Assembly (NCBI GenBank): GCA_025354165.1
Contig: JANXNI010000029.1
Coordinates: 62,001 to 126,000, forward strand
DNA length: 64,000 bases
Source: Burkholderiales bacterium
Lineage (GTDB): Bacteria; Pseudomonadota; Gammaproteobacteria; Burkholderiales; Casimicrobiaceae
Direction: 5' to 3'
Below the pieces are notes generated by a model. That model saw nothing but the letters and a program-made list of their open reading frames with translations. It was not told the DNA's origin and did no database searches. A program made the position numbers and the translations under genes. The first letter of the stretch is position 1. Each line of letters starts with the position of its first letter. This document shows positions 54,820 to 63,218 of this stretch, one piece after another.

Positions 54820-56007
54820 TTACAACGCATCGCCACAAGCGGCACCGCTCGCCCAGGCCCACTGAAAGTTGTAACCGCCCAACCAGCCAGTGACGTCCAT
54901 CACTTCGCCAATGAAATGCAATCCAGCGACGGCTTTTGCTTCCATCGTCTGCTGCGACAACGCCCTTGTATCAACGCCACCCAACGTGACTTCCGCCTTC
55001 TTGTAACCCAGCGTTCCTGACGGTTTCAACGGCCACGCTTTGAGCAGAGTTGCAACGTGATTCAGCTCAGTCCTGGTCCACTCAGCGAGTGGTTTTACAG
55101 GCGCATGCGCGGCCGCCCACGAGTCACTCAAACGCTGCGGCACATGCTCGGCCAGCGCCTTCGCGAACGACGTGGGAACCGGACGGCGCGCGCGAAGTTC
55201 GTTGAGCCAGGTCACCCCATCAATGCCCGGCAGCAAATCAAACAATACGTCGCCACCTGGTTGCCAATAGTTCGATATCTGCAACACCGCCGGGCCAGAG
55301 AGCCCACGGTGCGTCATCAGCGCCGCCTCACGAAACTCAGCCTCCGAATCGTCGCAACGCGCGACGGTATCGAACGCTACGCCCGACAACATACCGTAGC
55401 GCTCCATCGCGGGCGCGTCGAGCGCCAGCGGAACCAGACCCGCGCGAAGCGGCGTAACCGGCACGCCAAATTGCTTTGCGACTTCATAACCGAACGCCGT
55501 CGCGCCGGTTGCAGGAATCGACAGACCGCCCGTCGCGATCACGAGCTTCGCCGCGTTCATCGTTCCACGTGAAGTGTCCACAACGAAACCGTCACCGTGA
55601 TGAATCTGCTGCACCGTCACCGGATGCATCAACGTCACCCGGCCTTTGGCGCATTCATCGAGCAGCATGTCGATGATCTGCTGTGAAGACTCGTCGCAGA
55701 ACAATTGCCCCAACGTTTTCTCGTGATACGAAATGCGATGTTTCGTCACCAGACGGACAAAATCCTGCGGCGTAAAACGTGCGAGCGCAGAGCGGCAAAA
55801 ATGCGGATTTTGCGAAAGAAAATTTGCCGGACTCGTACCGATATTCGTGAAGTTGCAGCGCCCGCCGCCCGAGATTCGAATCTTCTCGCCAATGGTTTCC
55901 GCATGATCAATCAGCGCCACTCGACGACCGCGCTGCCCTGCGCGCGCCGCACAAAAAAGCCCCGCCGCACCGGCTCCGATAATGATCGCGTCAAAGTTTT
56001 GTTGCAT
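54820..56007 (-). CDS. HI0933/YhiN-type flavoprotein
   Basis: The product is 395 residues. The N-terminal dinucleotide-binding motif is IIIGAGAAGLFCAARAG, followed by EKIRISGGGRCNFTN, and the end has GEVMDVTGWLGGYNFQWAWASG, both typical of this FAD- or NAD-binding family. The reaction is not established. It converges on hemP. Confidence 0.92.
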   Translation of the reverse strand: MQQNFDAIIIGAGAAGLFCAARAGQRGRRVALIDHAETIGEKIRISGGGRCNFTNIGTSPANFLSQNPHFCRSALARFTPQDFVRLVTKHRISYHEKTLGQLFCDESSQQIIDMLLDECAKGRVTLMHPVTVQQIHHGDGFVVDTSRGTMNAAKLVIATGGLSIPATGATAFGYEVAKQFGVPVTPLRAGLVPLALDAPAMERYGMLSGVAFDTVARCDDSEAEFREAALMTHRGLSGPAVLQISNYWQPGGDVLFDLLPGIDGVTWLNELRARRPVPTSFAKALAEHVPQRLSDSWAAAHAPVKPLAEWTRTELNHVATLLKAWPLKPSGTLGYKKAEVTLGGVDTRALSQQTMEAKAVAGLHFIGEVMDVTGWLGGYNFQWAWASGAACGDAL

Positions 56008-56103
56008 GCTGCAAATGTAGCGGTCGCGCAGGGATTTCTCCCGGAATCACGTGACTAAGCTCGCGCTGCGTAACGCTTGCAGTTTCGCTTCAGCGACAGC
56101 AAC

Positions 56104-56412
56104 TCACACCATTTTGGTGTCGCCCATCATGACGTCGACGCCCGCACTGGCAAAGTTGCCGAGATCGGCGGCAGTGGCCTGACCTTGAGGCGATGCCATC
56201 GCCACAGCGACGGCAGCCATTGATTCAAACTCAAGAATGGCGATCAGATAAATGCCGTGTTTACCCGCCATCCCCATCACGTCACCTCGCGTCACTTCAT
56301 AGCTGATCAAGCCAGGAATGCTCTTGGCGAGCGGTAAATGCGTGTTGAAGTAGTAGTGGTCAAACGCGGCGGGATCTTTCGGCTGCTGATAGATCGCGAA
56401 TAACTTTGCCAT
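56104..56412 (-). CDS. EthD family small protein
   Basis: The product is 102 residues. HYYFNTHLPLAKSIPGLISYEVT is the EthD or ferredoxin-like dimeric fold signature, and the late FASAGVDVMMGD also fits. Members are often linked to degradation pathways, but none is adjacent here. Confidence 0.85.
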   Translation of the reverse strand: MAKLFAIYQQPKDPAAFDHYYFNTHLPLAKSIPGLISYEVTRGDVMGMAGKHGIYLIAILEFESMAAVAVAMASPQGQATAADLGNFASAGVDVMMGDTKMV

Positions 56413-56441
56413 GACGTTTCTCCTTGGGTTGTCGTGAGCGT

Positions 56442-56861
56442 CTATTGTGCGCCAATGCGGGTGGTCGATTTGATGAATTCCACGCGCCGAAACCGCAGCG
56501 CCGACCAGTCCTCATCGATGGCTACCGCACGCACCGTGTCGAAGCCAGCGCTCTTTAGAACGCTCCAGCCGGTGTCGCGGTTGAAGTCGCACTGGTACTT
56601 TTTCGACGTTCCCTTGGGATAGGCGAACCACAGCAGCGCGTCGCCTTCTGTCTTGGCCGACAGCAGCTTCGCCAGACGATCCACTTCGGCTTGATTGGCC
56701 GCGAACGCAAGTGCAAAGCGAATAGTCTTCACTTTGCCCGGATCGCGATTCACGATGACCCCAGCGAGCGCCGCTAGCTCGGATTCAAACGAAGCGGGCG
56801 CATTGACCACGAGGATTTCGCGATGGTCTTTGAGATTTAGTTTTTCGAAGAGTGTGGGCAT
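56442..56861 (-). CDS. DUF3052-like protein
   Basis: The product is 139 residues. The pattern DALLWFAYPKGTSKKYQCDF and VRAVAIDEDWSALRFRRVEF resembles the DUF3052 family. A possible Rossmann-like alternating beta/alpha pattern is seen. No function is known. It lies 29 bp upstream of the EthD gene on the same strand. Confidence 0.7.
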   Translation of the reverse strand: MPTLFEKLNLKDHREILVVNAPASFESELAALAGVIVNRDPGKVKTIRFALAFAANQAEVDRLAKLLSAKTEGDALLWFAYPKGTSKKYQCDFNRDTGWSVLKSAGFDTVRAVAIDEDWSALRFRRVEFIKSTTRIGAQ

Positions 56862-56900
56862 ATTTGCCTCTCTTAATTGAAGTAATTGCCGGTTGCCAAT

Positions 56901-57473
56901 TTAAGCGATTGGCGGTTCCTTGCTCCTAAATCTGCGCCAGACATGCATAAAAGCCGGGCGAACGCAAAGATGTACGAGTGTGGACAATGCTGCGACGACA
57001 AACGCAACGACAGTAGGCAGGATTGCACCAAACGTAAACGTCATACCCAGCACGAACCCAAGCACGTATTCCGCCCGGTAAACCGGAAACAGCAGCGCCA
57101 GCAACAAGATGCCCATGAACAAATACTCAGTAACGGTTTCATGGCCGCTCGTGAATGAGGCGGACAGCAAGATGCCGACGAGCAGGGTGCCGAGGAATCC
57201 GACGACGACGCTCTTCGGTAGTTTTTGTGATGAGTCTTTCGCGCCTGCATTCTGCGCAATTCGCTTCTGCATAAACGCCGAAAGGAACCACGTCAACAGC
57301 GGAAGCAGGAGTAAGCCCCACGCGTTGGAAATGGCGGGCATATCTGCACTGTTCAGGAAGTGATGGCTGCGGATGCCGCCGTGGAAATGCTCCCATGCCA
57401 GGTGAGCCAGTTCGGCAAGCGTGACCGCTGCGGTCAGGTACCGACGCGTCTGTGCGGATGCCAGTTGAATCAT
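56901..57473 (-). CDS. Unrecognised inner-membrane protein
   Basis: The product is 190 residues from the ATG at 57473; a TTG at 57506 would add 11. Five or so membrane helices are visible (AWGLLLLPLLTWFLSAFM, VVGFLGTLLVGILLSASF, YLFMGILLLALLFPVY, ILPTVVAFVVAALSTLV). A His-rich WEHFHGGIRSHHF precedes helix two. I do not recognise the family. It follows an attC-like site in the same orientation, so it may be the next cassette of a former integron array, though no second attC is seen after it. Confidence 0.65.
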   Translation of the reverse strand: MIQLASAQTRRYLTAAVTLAELAHLAWEHFHGGIRSHHFLNSADMPAISNAWGLLLLPLLTWFLSAFMQKRIAQNAGAKDSSQKLPKSVVVGFLGTLLVGILLSASFTSGHETVTEYLFMGILLLALLFPVYRAEYVLGFVLGMTFTFGAILPTVVAFVVAALSTLVHLCVRPAFMHVWRRFRSKEPPIA

Positions 57474-57525
57474 GCAGTTTTCATATGTAGCCACTGCGGG
57501 TAACAAACGCTGAGTTTGCCTTGAG

Positions 57526-57585
57526 GTTTAACGTTTGAGTTAAGCGGCTGGCCGAAGGCTAGTCCACGTCAAGGGAGGGTTAGGC
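57526..57585 (-). other. Integron attC-like recombination site
   Basis: Read on the minus strand, the 60-bp stretch starts GCCTAAC (R'' type, RYYYAAC) and ends GTTAAAC (R' type, GTTRRRY). Between them GTGG, CTAGCC, the loop TTC, GGCCAG and CCGC can pair, with TTGA pairing with TCAA further out. Size, boundary motifs and folded shape all fit an attC site. It lies about 60 bp after the stop of the DUF4019 gene on the same strand, the correct place for a cassette gene. Confidence 0.7.
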
Positions 57586-57643
57586 GTTGCCACAGGAAAC
57601 GAGGCGCCTACGGTCTCGGCCACTTGCTTGCGTGCGGGTCGAT

Positions 57644-58063
57644 TCACTTGATGAAGTACCCTGAAACTTTCCAAGAACCGTCCTTCTCCCGCATTGGCGT
57701 TACGGTTTCTATCGCAGCTTCCTTGTTCTCGAATCTGCTCTCGTATTGGATGACGACGTATTCTCCGTCCGGGGCACCGGGAAGTGATCGCGTGAACGTG
57801 GCTGACTTGATCGTGCGTGACTTCAGACTTCCAAAAGGCGCTCTAACACCCTGGATAGCACTTTGCCAACTTGGCTTCGATACCGCAGCCTGAAATACGC
57901 CTGCGGCTTGTTCCCAAGTTTGCGAGTATTCGCCCATATCCGCTAGTTCAAGCCAAGACTTCGCAGCAACCCGTGCGCTTGCGATTTTCTCGGCGTCTTG
58001 CGCACGAACTGGAGCGACGAATAGAGTGAGTGTGACGAGGATGATGCTAAAGATATTCTTCAT
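57644..58063 (-). CDS. DUF4019 exported protein, probably a gene cassette
   Basis: The product is 139 residues from the ATG at 58063; a longer frame to 58312 has no family features. A signal peptide (IILVTLTLFVAPVRA) precedes AKSWLELADMGEYSQTWEQA and VVIQYESRFENKEAAIETVT, typical of DUF4019. The function is unknown. An attC-like site follows the stop, so it looks like an integron cassette. A matching attC upstream was not found. Confidence 0.82.
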   Translation of the reverse strand: MKNIFSIILVTLTLFVAPVRAQDAEKIASARVAAKSWLELADMGEYSQTWEQAAGVFQAAVSKPSWQSAIQGVRAPFGSLKSRTIKSATFTRSLPGAPDGEYVVIQYESRFENKEAAIETVTPMREKDGSWKVSGYFIK

Positions 58064-58258
58064 AGGAACCCCCATATTGTTTGGCGATGTTACGGCGAAA
58101 AGACGTCTACGTAATATCAACGCGTAACGCATCGTGAATATGCCAATTCGAGTGTTGTGCGCACCATTGAAAAATAACAGCGAACGGACGCATAAAGTCA
58201 TGTTTTCTCGGAGTAATTTGCCCGTCTGCAGTTTAGCGCCGCTGTCATCATGAGTCTC

Positions 58259-58330
58259 GCGAAGGATCAGGTGGCACACAACGTCCGTTCGCCTGTGCAG
58301 ACGTTTCCGCAAAACAACCTGATCCTTCGC
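58259..58330. repeat. Inverted repeat upstream of the DUF4019 gene
   Basis: GCGAAGGATCAGGT (58259-58272) and ACCTGATCCTTCGC (58317-58330) are perfect 14-bp arms around 44 bp. The right arm continues as TGTGGCTCAGGATG, like a commonly dispersed repeat. Confidence 0.7.
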
Positions 58331-58357
58331 TGTGGCTCAGGATGGCAGAAACAGCAA

Positions 58358-58473
58358 CAGCATTTCGCAGAAATGACCATTGAATGGGGGCTAAATGTCG
58401 ATTTAAGTACTAATCGACTATTGCCAATAATGCCAATTAGCCCCAATGAAATAAGCATTTCAGCCAAAAGCTG
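58358..58473. repeat. Copy F of the dispersed palindromic element
   Basis: Left arm 58358-58393 (CAGCATTT to GGGCTA), middle 44 nt, right arm 58438-58473 (TAGCCC to AAGCTG). GGGGCTAA and TTAGCCCC next to the middle pair perfectly. The central stem is GTCGATT with AATCGAC. It ends 27 bp before the DUF2970 start codon. Confidence 0.85.
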
Positions 58474-58500
58474 TAACCGCAGCCACTACACTTGCAACCC

Positions 58501-58731
58501 ATGCAAACCAACCCCGAAACCCCTGCACGAACCAACCACTTGCGCTGTATTGGCTACGCCATCCGCACAATTTTTCGCGTGTTGCCCGCCCTGGGCCGCG
58601 AGACCGATCATGTCAATCCGCCACCGGGGCTTTCGTTCAAACACTTCGCCATCGGCGGCGTGATTTGCGCCGTGCTGCTGGTGGGGACGATCATCACGAT
58701 TGTTCGTCTGGTGATCAGCGCGGTGGTGTGA
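58501..58731 (+). CDS. DUF2970 small membrane protein
   Basis: The product is 76 residues from the ATG at 58501. A cytoplasmic stretch (FRVLPALGRETDH) is followed by one membrane helix (FAIGGVICAVLLVGTIITIV). It matches the DUF2970 family found in Betaproteobacteria. The function is unknown. It lies 15 bp upstream of the DUF1275 gene on the same strand. Confidence 0.75.
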   Translation: MQTNPETPARTNHLRCIGYAIRTIFRVLPALGRETDHVNPPPGLSFKHFAIGGVICAVLLVGTIITIVRLVISAVV

Positions 58732-58746
58732 CACACTCGTCTCGCC

Positions 58747-59493
58747 GTGCCAGTCAATTACCTCTCGAATCTCACCGCGTCCGTCCGTACGCAGCGGGCG
58801 AATTTGCATCTGGGTGTCGCGCTTTCGTTTGTTGCCGGCGCGTTGAATGCGGGCGGTTTTCTGGCGATTGGGCAATACACCTCGCACATGACGGGCATCG
58901 TTTCGGCGGCGGCGGATGATCTGGTGCTGGGCAAGACGGCGCACGTTATTGCGGGCCTCTTGTCGCTGGCGGCGTTCGTGGTCGGCGCGATGACGACCGC
59001 GCTGATGGTGAGTTTCGCCAAGCGCAAGGCGTCGAGCATGACCTACACCGCGCCGCTCTTGCTGGAAGCGGTGCTGCTGCTCGTGTTCGGGCTGGTCGGC
59101 GCGACGTTGCAGTTGCAGACGCTGGTGAGCGTGTCGCTGACCGCGATCCTGCTGTGCTTCGTGATGGGTTTGCAGAATGCGCTGGTGACCAAAATCTCGA
59201 ACGCGGAAATTCGAACTACACACATCACGGGGCTGGTCACCGATATTGGCATCGAGCTGGGCCGCCTGGTTTACTGGAACCGCACGCAGGAGGCAACCGC
59301 GCCGTTGGTACTTGCGAACCGAACGAAGCTGCGCGTGCTTGGCTCGCTGATCGTTTCGTTCACGCTGGGAGCGGTGCTGGGCGCGCTGGGCTTCAAGTAT
59401 GTGGGCTATTCGTCGACCGTGCCGCTGGCTGTTTTGCTGGTGGTGGTGTCGGCCGCTCCGTTTTTTCGGCGGGTACCGAACCCTCGCAGTTAG
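58747..59493 (+). CDS. DUF1275 (YoaK) family membrane protein
   Basis: The product is 248 residues from a GTG at 58747. Six or so membrane helices are seen, with the conserved FVAGALNAGGFLAIGQYTSH near the start and FVMGLQNALVTKISNAEIRT in the middle. The family is widespread and its transport or other role is unproven. Confidence 0.9.
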   Translation: MPVNYLSNLTASVRTQRANLHLGVALSFVAGALNAGGFLAIGQYTSHMTGIVSAAADDLVLGKTAHVIAGLLSLAAFVVGAMTTALMVSFAKRKASSMTYTAPLLLEAVLLLVFGLVGATLQLQTLVSVSLTAILLCFVMGLQNALVTKISNAEIRTTHITGLVTDIGIELGRLVYWNRTQEATAPLVLANRTKLRVLGSLIVSFTLGAVLGALGFKYVGYSSTVPLAVLLVVVSAAPFFRRVPNPRS

Positions 59494-59861
59494 CGCGGCG
59501 AGCCGATGTTGAGCAATCGCTCGACAAGAGTTTTCGTCAAAGGGCTATCTTTTTGCACTGCAACATGCCAAAATTGATGGTTGCTTGAAAAAGCATCGTA
59601 CGTTCGCTGATTAGTGCATCGCCCCGCATAACTTCCCAAACTCACACCGAAAGGTGCTGCAAGTTTGGTGATTGACCTTAAAAAGCTTTAGCCCCGACTC
59701 TGGTCAAAGGCTCATCAAGCTTCTCAAGTTCCGAGTGTTGGTCGACGCGTTTCTCTTCGGTCTTCTACAACATTCGTCCTAAATTTTAAGAAGGTTGCGC
59801 CGCACGGTGCTTGTGTTTGCTTTTCCGCAAACGCTTGATGCATTGTGTCGCGCAAGAGCAT
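59494..59861 (+). other. Long leader of the RNA helicase gene
   Basis: These 368 bp have no credible gene. GTTTGC at 59815 pairs with GCAAAC ending at 59832, 30 bp before the helicase start. TTGACC near 59671 and GGTCAA near 59702 could also pair. A long structured leader is common upstream of cold-induced helicase genes, but no known riboswitch is recognised. Confidence 0.5.
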
Positions 59862-62021
59862 ATGAGTTTGCATACTGATAATCAAAATAACGACGCGACT
59901 TTTGAGTCGCATTCAGAGAATGATTCCGCTGCGTCTTTTGACGACGTAGTAGATATGGCTGCCGACGCTGAAGTCGAAGCCAATGGTTTCGTCGCCCTCA
60001 ACCTCAACCCCGCACTTCTGCAAGCCGTAGAAGCGCTCGGCTACACGCAGCCCACGGGCGTGCAGGCCGAAACCATTCCCGCAGCTCTGGCTGGCGGTGA
60101 CTGGATGGTCTCCGCACAAACTGGTAGCGGCAAAACCGCCGCCTTCCTGTTGCCCGCGATTCACGCGTTGCTGGAAACGCCGCCGATGTCGAAAGGTGAG
60201 CAAGTTGCACGCAATCGTCGCGCCGGTGCCAGCCCGCGTGTTCTGATTCTTTGCCCAACACGCGAACTCGCGCAACAAGTCGGCGCGGAAGCGATCAGCC
60301 TCGTGCGTTTTTGCCGTGGCATTCGCATCGCGAACGTCGTTGGCGGCACGCCATTTGGCAAGCAGCTGATGGATCTGCGCGGCGCGAACCTCGTCGTCGC
60401 AACGCCCGGCCGTTTGCTTGACTTGAACCGCAACGGCCAGATCGATCTCGAAGCCGTGCAAACGCTCGTCGTTGACGAAGCGGACCGCATGCTGGATCTT
60501 GGTTTCTCGGAAGATCTCGAAGCCATTCACGTCGCTACCATCAAACGTGACCGCACGCTCATGTTCAGCGCCACCTTCGCGCCGCGCATCATGCAGCTCG
60601 CGTCGAACGTGATGCGCAGCCCGAAGAAAATCGAGCTCGCCAGCGCGCAAGACATGCATCAAAACATCGAGCAACGTCTGCATTGGTACGACGACATGTC
60701 GCACAAAAATGCGATTCTCGAACACTATCTGCAGGACGAGTCGATGGGTCAAGCCGTCGTGTTCACCGCGACACAAATCGAGACTGATGAGCTGGCCGAT
60801 GAGCTGCGCCAATCGGGCTACGCCGCTGCTGGTTTGCACGGCGCAATGCCACAAGTCGTGCGCAACCGTCGTCTGCAATCGCTGCGTGATGGTTCGACCA
60901 AAATATTGATCGCCACCGACGTCGCTGCTCGCGGCATCGACGTCCCCGGCATCACGCACGTCATCAACTATGGCCTGCCAATGAAACCGGAGGATTACAT
61001 CCATCGTATCGGCCGCACCGGTCGCGCTGGCAAGCAAGGTTTGGCTATTACGCTCGCGGGTTTCCGTGATCGTTTCAAGATTCGCAACATCGAGCGCTTC
61101 ACCGAAAATCGCATCAACGAGGCCGTAGTCGAAGGCCACGAGCCAAAGACGCAACATAGCCGTCCGCAGGGTGGCGGTTACGGTGGTGGCGGCTACGCAG
61201 GTAACGGCGGTGGCGGATACGGCGGAAACGGTGGCGGCGGTCGTTTTGATCGCGGTGCACCGCGTCAGTCTTATGGTGACCGCGCTCCGCGTCCATCGTA
61301 CGGTGACTCGCCCCGCGCTGAAACGAATTTACGCGCCGAAACGGCACCACGCGCTGACTTCGCGCCAAGCCCGTACGGCGGTCGCTCAGAGCAACCGTCA
61401 CGTCCATCCTATGGTCGCGACAACGGCGGCTACAACAATGATCGCGCACCGCGCACCGGTGGTTACGCCGGTAACGGTGGCAACTTTGGCGGCGGTGAAG
61501 ATCGTCGTCCAGCGTTTGCTGATCGTGGTCGTTCGGATTCACGCTTCGGTGCTCCACGTGCTGATGCAGCTCCGCGCTCGTACGAAGGTCGTGAAGAGCG
61601 TCGTCCCTTTGGCGGTGACCGTGCGCACGCTGGCGCTTCCGCTGGTTATGGTGATCGCAATGATCGCCCAGCGCGCTCTTTCGGCGATCGCGATTCACGT
61701 CCGTTCGCTGATCGTGCACCGCGTGCCTACCCGGATCGCGGTGATCGTGAGCAACGTTCGTTTGGCGCACCCGCGTCGCGCGGCGAATACGCACCACGTC
61801 CACGCACCGAGCGCTCGGAGCCATTCGAGCGCACAGAGCGTTCGGAATACGCGCCGCGTCCAGCGCGTGCGTTCGAGCACGAAGCTCGCGCGCCGCGTCA
61901 CATGGAACGCGCAGCGGGCCCTGCTACAACGGCACCTGCCGACGGTGGCAATCGCGCTGCACGTCGCGCGGCCAAGCAGGCTGAGTATGCTGCGACAGTA
62001 GCGGCACAGGGCGGCGAATAG
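59862..62021 (+). CDS. rhlE: RhlE-type DEAD-box RNA helicase
   Basis: The product is 719 residues from the ATG at 59862, with AAGAG upstream; an in-frame start at 59811 would add 17. Motifs are QTGSGKTAAF (I), PTRELAQQV (Ia), ATPGRLLDL (Ib), VVDEADRMLD (II), FSATF (III), and HRIGRTGRAG (VI). The C-terminal third, about 280 residues, is a low-complexity tail rich in Gly, Arg, Asp, Tyr and Pro, with repeats such as GGGYGGGGYAGN and DRAPRPSYGD. It unwinds RNA duplexes in ribosome assembly and decay. Confidence 0.93.
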   Translation: MSLHTDNQNNDATFESHSENDSAASFDDVVDMAADAEVEANGFVALNLNPALLQAVEALGYTQPTGVQAETIPAALAGGDWMVSAQTGSGKTAAFLLPAIHALLETPPMSKGEQVARNRRAGASPRVLILCPTRELAQQVGAEAISLVRFCRGIRIANVVGGTPFGKQLMDLRGANLVVATPGRLLDLNRNGQIDLEAVQTLVVDEADRMLDLGFSEDLEAIHVATIKRDRTLMFSATFAPRIMQLASNVMRSPKKIELASAQDMHQNIEQRLHWYDDMSHKNAILEHYLQDESMGQAVVFTATQIETDELADELRQSGYAAAGLHGAMPQVVRNRRLQSLRDGSTKILIATDVAARGIDVPGITHVINYGLPMKPEDYIHRIGRTGRAGKQGLAITLAGFRDRFKIRNIERFTENRINEAVVEGHEPKTQHSRPQGGGYGGGGYAGNGGGGYGGNGGGGRFDRGAPRQSYGDRAPRPSYGDSPRAETNLRAETAPRADFAPSPYGGRSEQPSRPSYGRDNGGYNNDRAPRTGGYAGNGGNFGGGEDRRPAFADRGRSDSRFGAPRADAAPRSYEGREERRPFGGDRAHAGASAGYGDRNDRPARSFGDRDSRPFADRAPRAYPDRGDREQRSFGAPASRGEYAPRPRTERSEPFERTERSEYAPRPARAFEHEARAPRHMERAAGPATTAPADGGNRAARRAAKQAEYAATVAAQGGE

Positions 62022-62028
62022 TCGTTCA

Positions 62029-62050
62029 GCAAACACCTTCGGGTGTTTGC
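62029..62050 (+). terminator. Terminator hairpin after the helicase gene
   Basis: GCAAACACC, the stable loop TTCG and GGTGTTTGC form a perfect 9-bp stem 8 bp after the stop codon. A weak T-rich tail follows. Confidence 0.75.
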
Positions 62051-62203
62051 ATTGTTAGTCCGATTAAACGGGACGTCTGCTGAGCATTCTTTGTTTGGCC
62101 ACGTTCCGTTTTTCTTTTTCGCGTCAGCATGACTCTGCGCGACAATAACGACTTGTTCAATGATTCGACGCCGTTGAAATAAACGGCATCGAGAACTCGT
62201 CGT

Positions 62204-63190
62204 ATGCGCATCTCCTTGCTTCGTTCAGCTGCTTGTGTAGGCCTCAGTGTTGCGGCGTTTGCGTTAACCTCCGCAGCAATCGCACAAACCTTCCCCAGTA
62301 AACCCATCCGCCTCATCGTGCCAAACGCGGCTGGTGGCGCGGCCGACATCACGGCACGCACGGTCGGGCAGAAGCTCGCCGAAGCGTTGGGCCAACCCGT
62401 CATCATCGAAAACAAGCCCAGCGCGGGTGGGATCATCGCGGCCGAGCAGGTCGCAAAATCCGACCCCGATGGTCATACAATTCTGCTCATCTCCAGCGGC
62501 ACCGCAGTCAGCGCTGCGCTGTTCAAATCGCTAACGTTTGATACGCGCAAAGACTTTGCACCCGTGTCAAAACTTGCATCGTTCGATCTCGTGATCGCGG
62601 TGGCGGACAACAGTCGCTTCAAAACTTTGACCGAGCTGCTGGCATTCGCAAAGGCCAATCCCGGCAAGTTAAACATCGGCACGCCGCAAGTCGGCACCAC
62701 GCAAAATCTGGCCGCAGAATATTTCAAGAGCGCGGCAGGCGTGGATATACAGGTCGTTCCGTTCAACGGCACACCGCCCGTGATTGCTGCGCTTCGTGGC
62801 GGCAATCTCGATGCGATGGTCGATATTCTTGGGCCTTTGATGCCGCAGATTGCGTCAAAAGCTTTGCGTCCGCTGACACTCCTGGGCGATGGTCAGGCCG
62901 CACAATTGCCCGGTATTCCCGCCGCTCACGAGGCAGGCGGAGCGCTCGCAAAATTCAGCGCAGCCTCGTGGAATGGCGTGGCCGTTCCTGCGAAAACGCC
63001 CAAAGAAATCATCGCCAAACTCAATCGCGAAATCACTCGAATCCTCGCGTTGCCCGATGTCAAACAGCGGCTCGCCGATCTCACGCTGGTCGCGCAAAGC
63101 AGCACGCCAGAGCAACTCACAGCGCTTCTCGACAGCGACATCAAACGCTGGGCCGAGGTGATCGAGCGCGCGAAAATCCCGAAGCAATAG
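62204..63190 (+). CDS. TctC/Bug family solute-binding protein
   Basis: The product is 328 residues. A signal peptide (LSVAAFALTSAAIA) precedes FPSKPIRLIVPNAAGGAADI, VIIENKPSAGGIIAAEQVAK and GVAVPAKTPKEIIAKLN, all typical of Bug proteins, which bind carboxylates in the periplasm, often for tripartite carriers. No membrane partner is nearby. The dehydrogenase gene downstream starts 28 bp later, suggesting one operon for a carboxylate pathway. Confidence 0.93.
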   Translation: MRISLLRSAACVGLSVAAFALTSAAIAQTFPSKPIRLIVPNAAGGAADITARTVGQKLAEALGQPVIIENKPSAGGIIAAEQVAKSDPDGHTILLISSGTAVSAALFKSLTFDTRKDFAPVSKLASFDLVIAVADNSRFKTLTELLAFAKANPGKLNIGTPQVGTTQNLAAEYFKSAAGVDIQVVPFNGTPPVIAALRGGNLDAMVDILGPLMPQIASKALRPLTLLGDGQAAQLPGIPAAHEAGGALAKFSAASWNGVAVPAKTPKEIIAKLNREITRILALPDVKQRLADLTLVAQSSTPEQLTALLDSDIKRWAEVIERAKIPKQ

Positions 63191-63218
63191 TCAACAAACG
63201 TATACAGGAGCGCCCATC

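Noticed and set aside
56862-56900. Possible second attC after the membrane protein gene
   Set aside because: No RYYYAAC/GTTRRRY pair is present; only a short TTGCCAAT/ATTGGC hairpin.
59913-61157. 414-codon minus-strand frame opposite the RNA helicase
   Set aside because: Antisense shadow of conserved helicase motifs.
61171-62001. 276-codon plus-strand frame over the helicase tail
   Set aside because: Alternative frame of a repetitive Gly/Arg coding region; the helicase frame is continuous through it.
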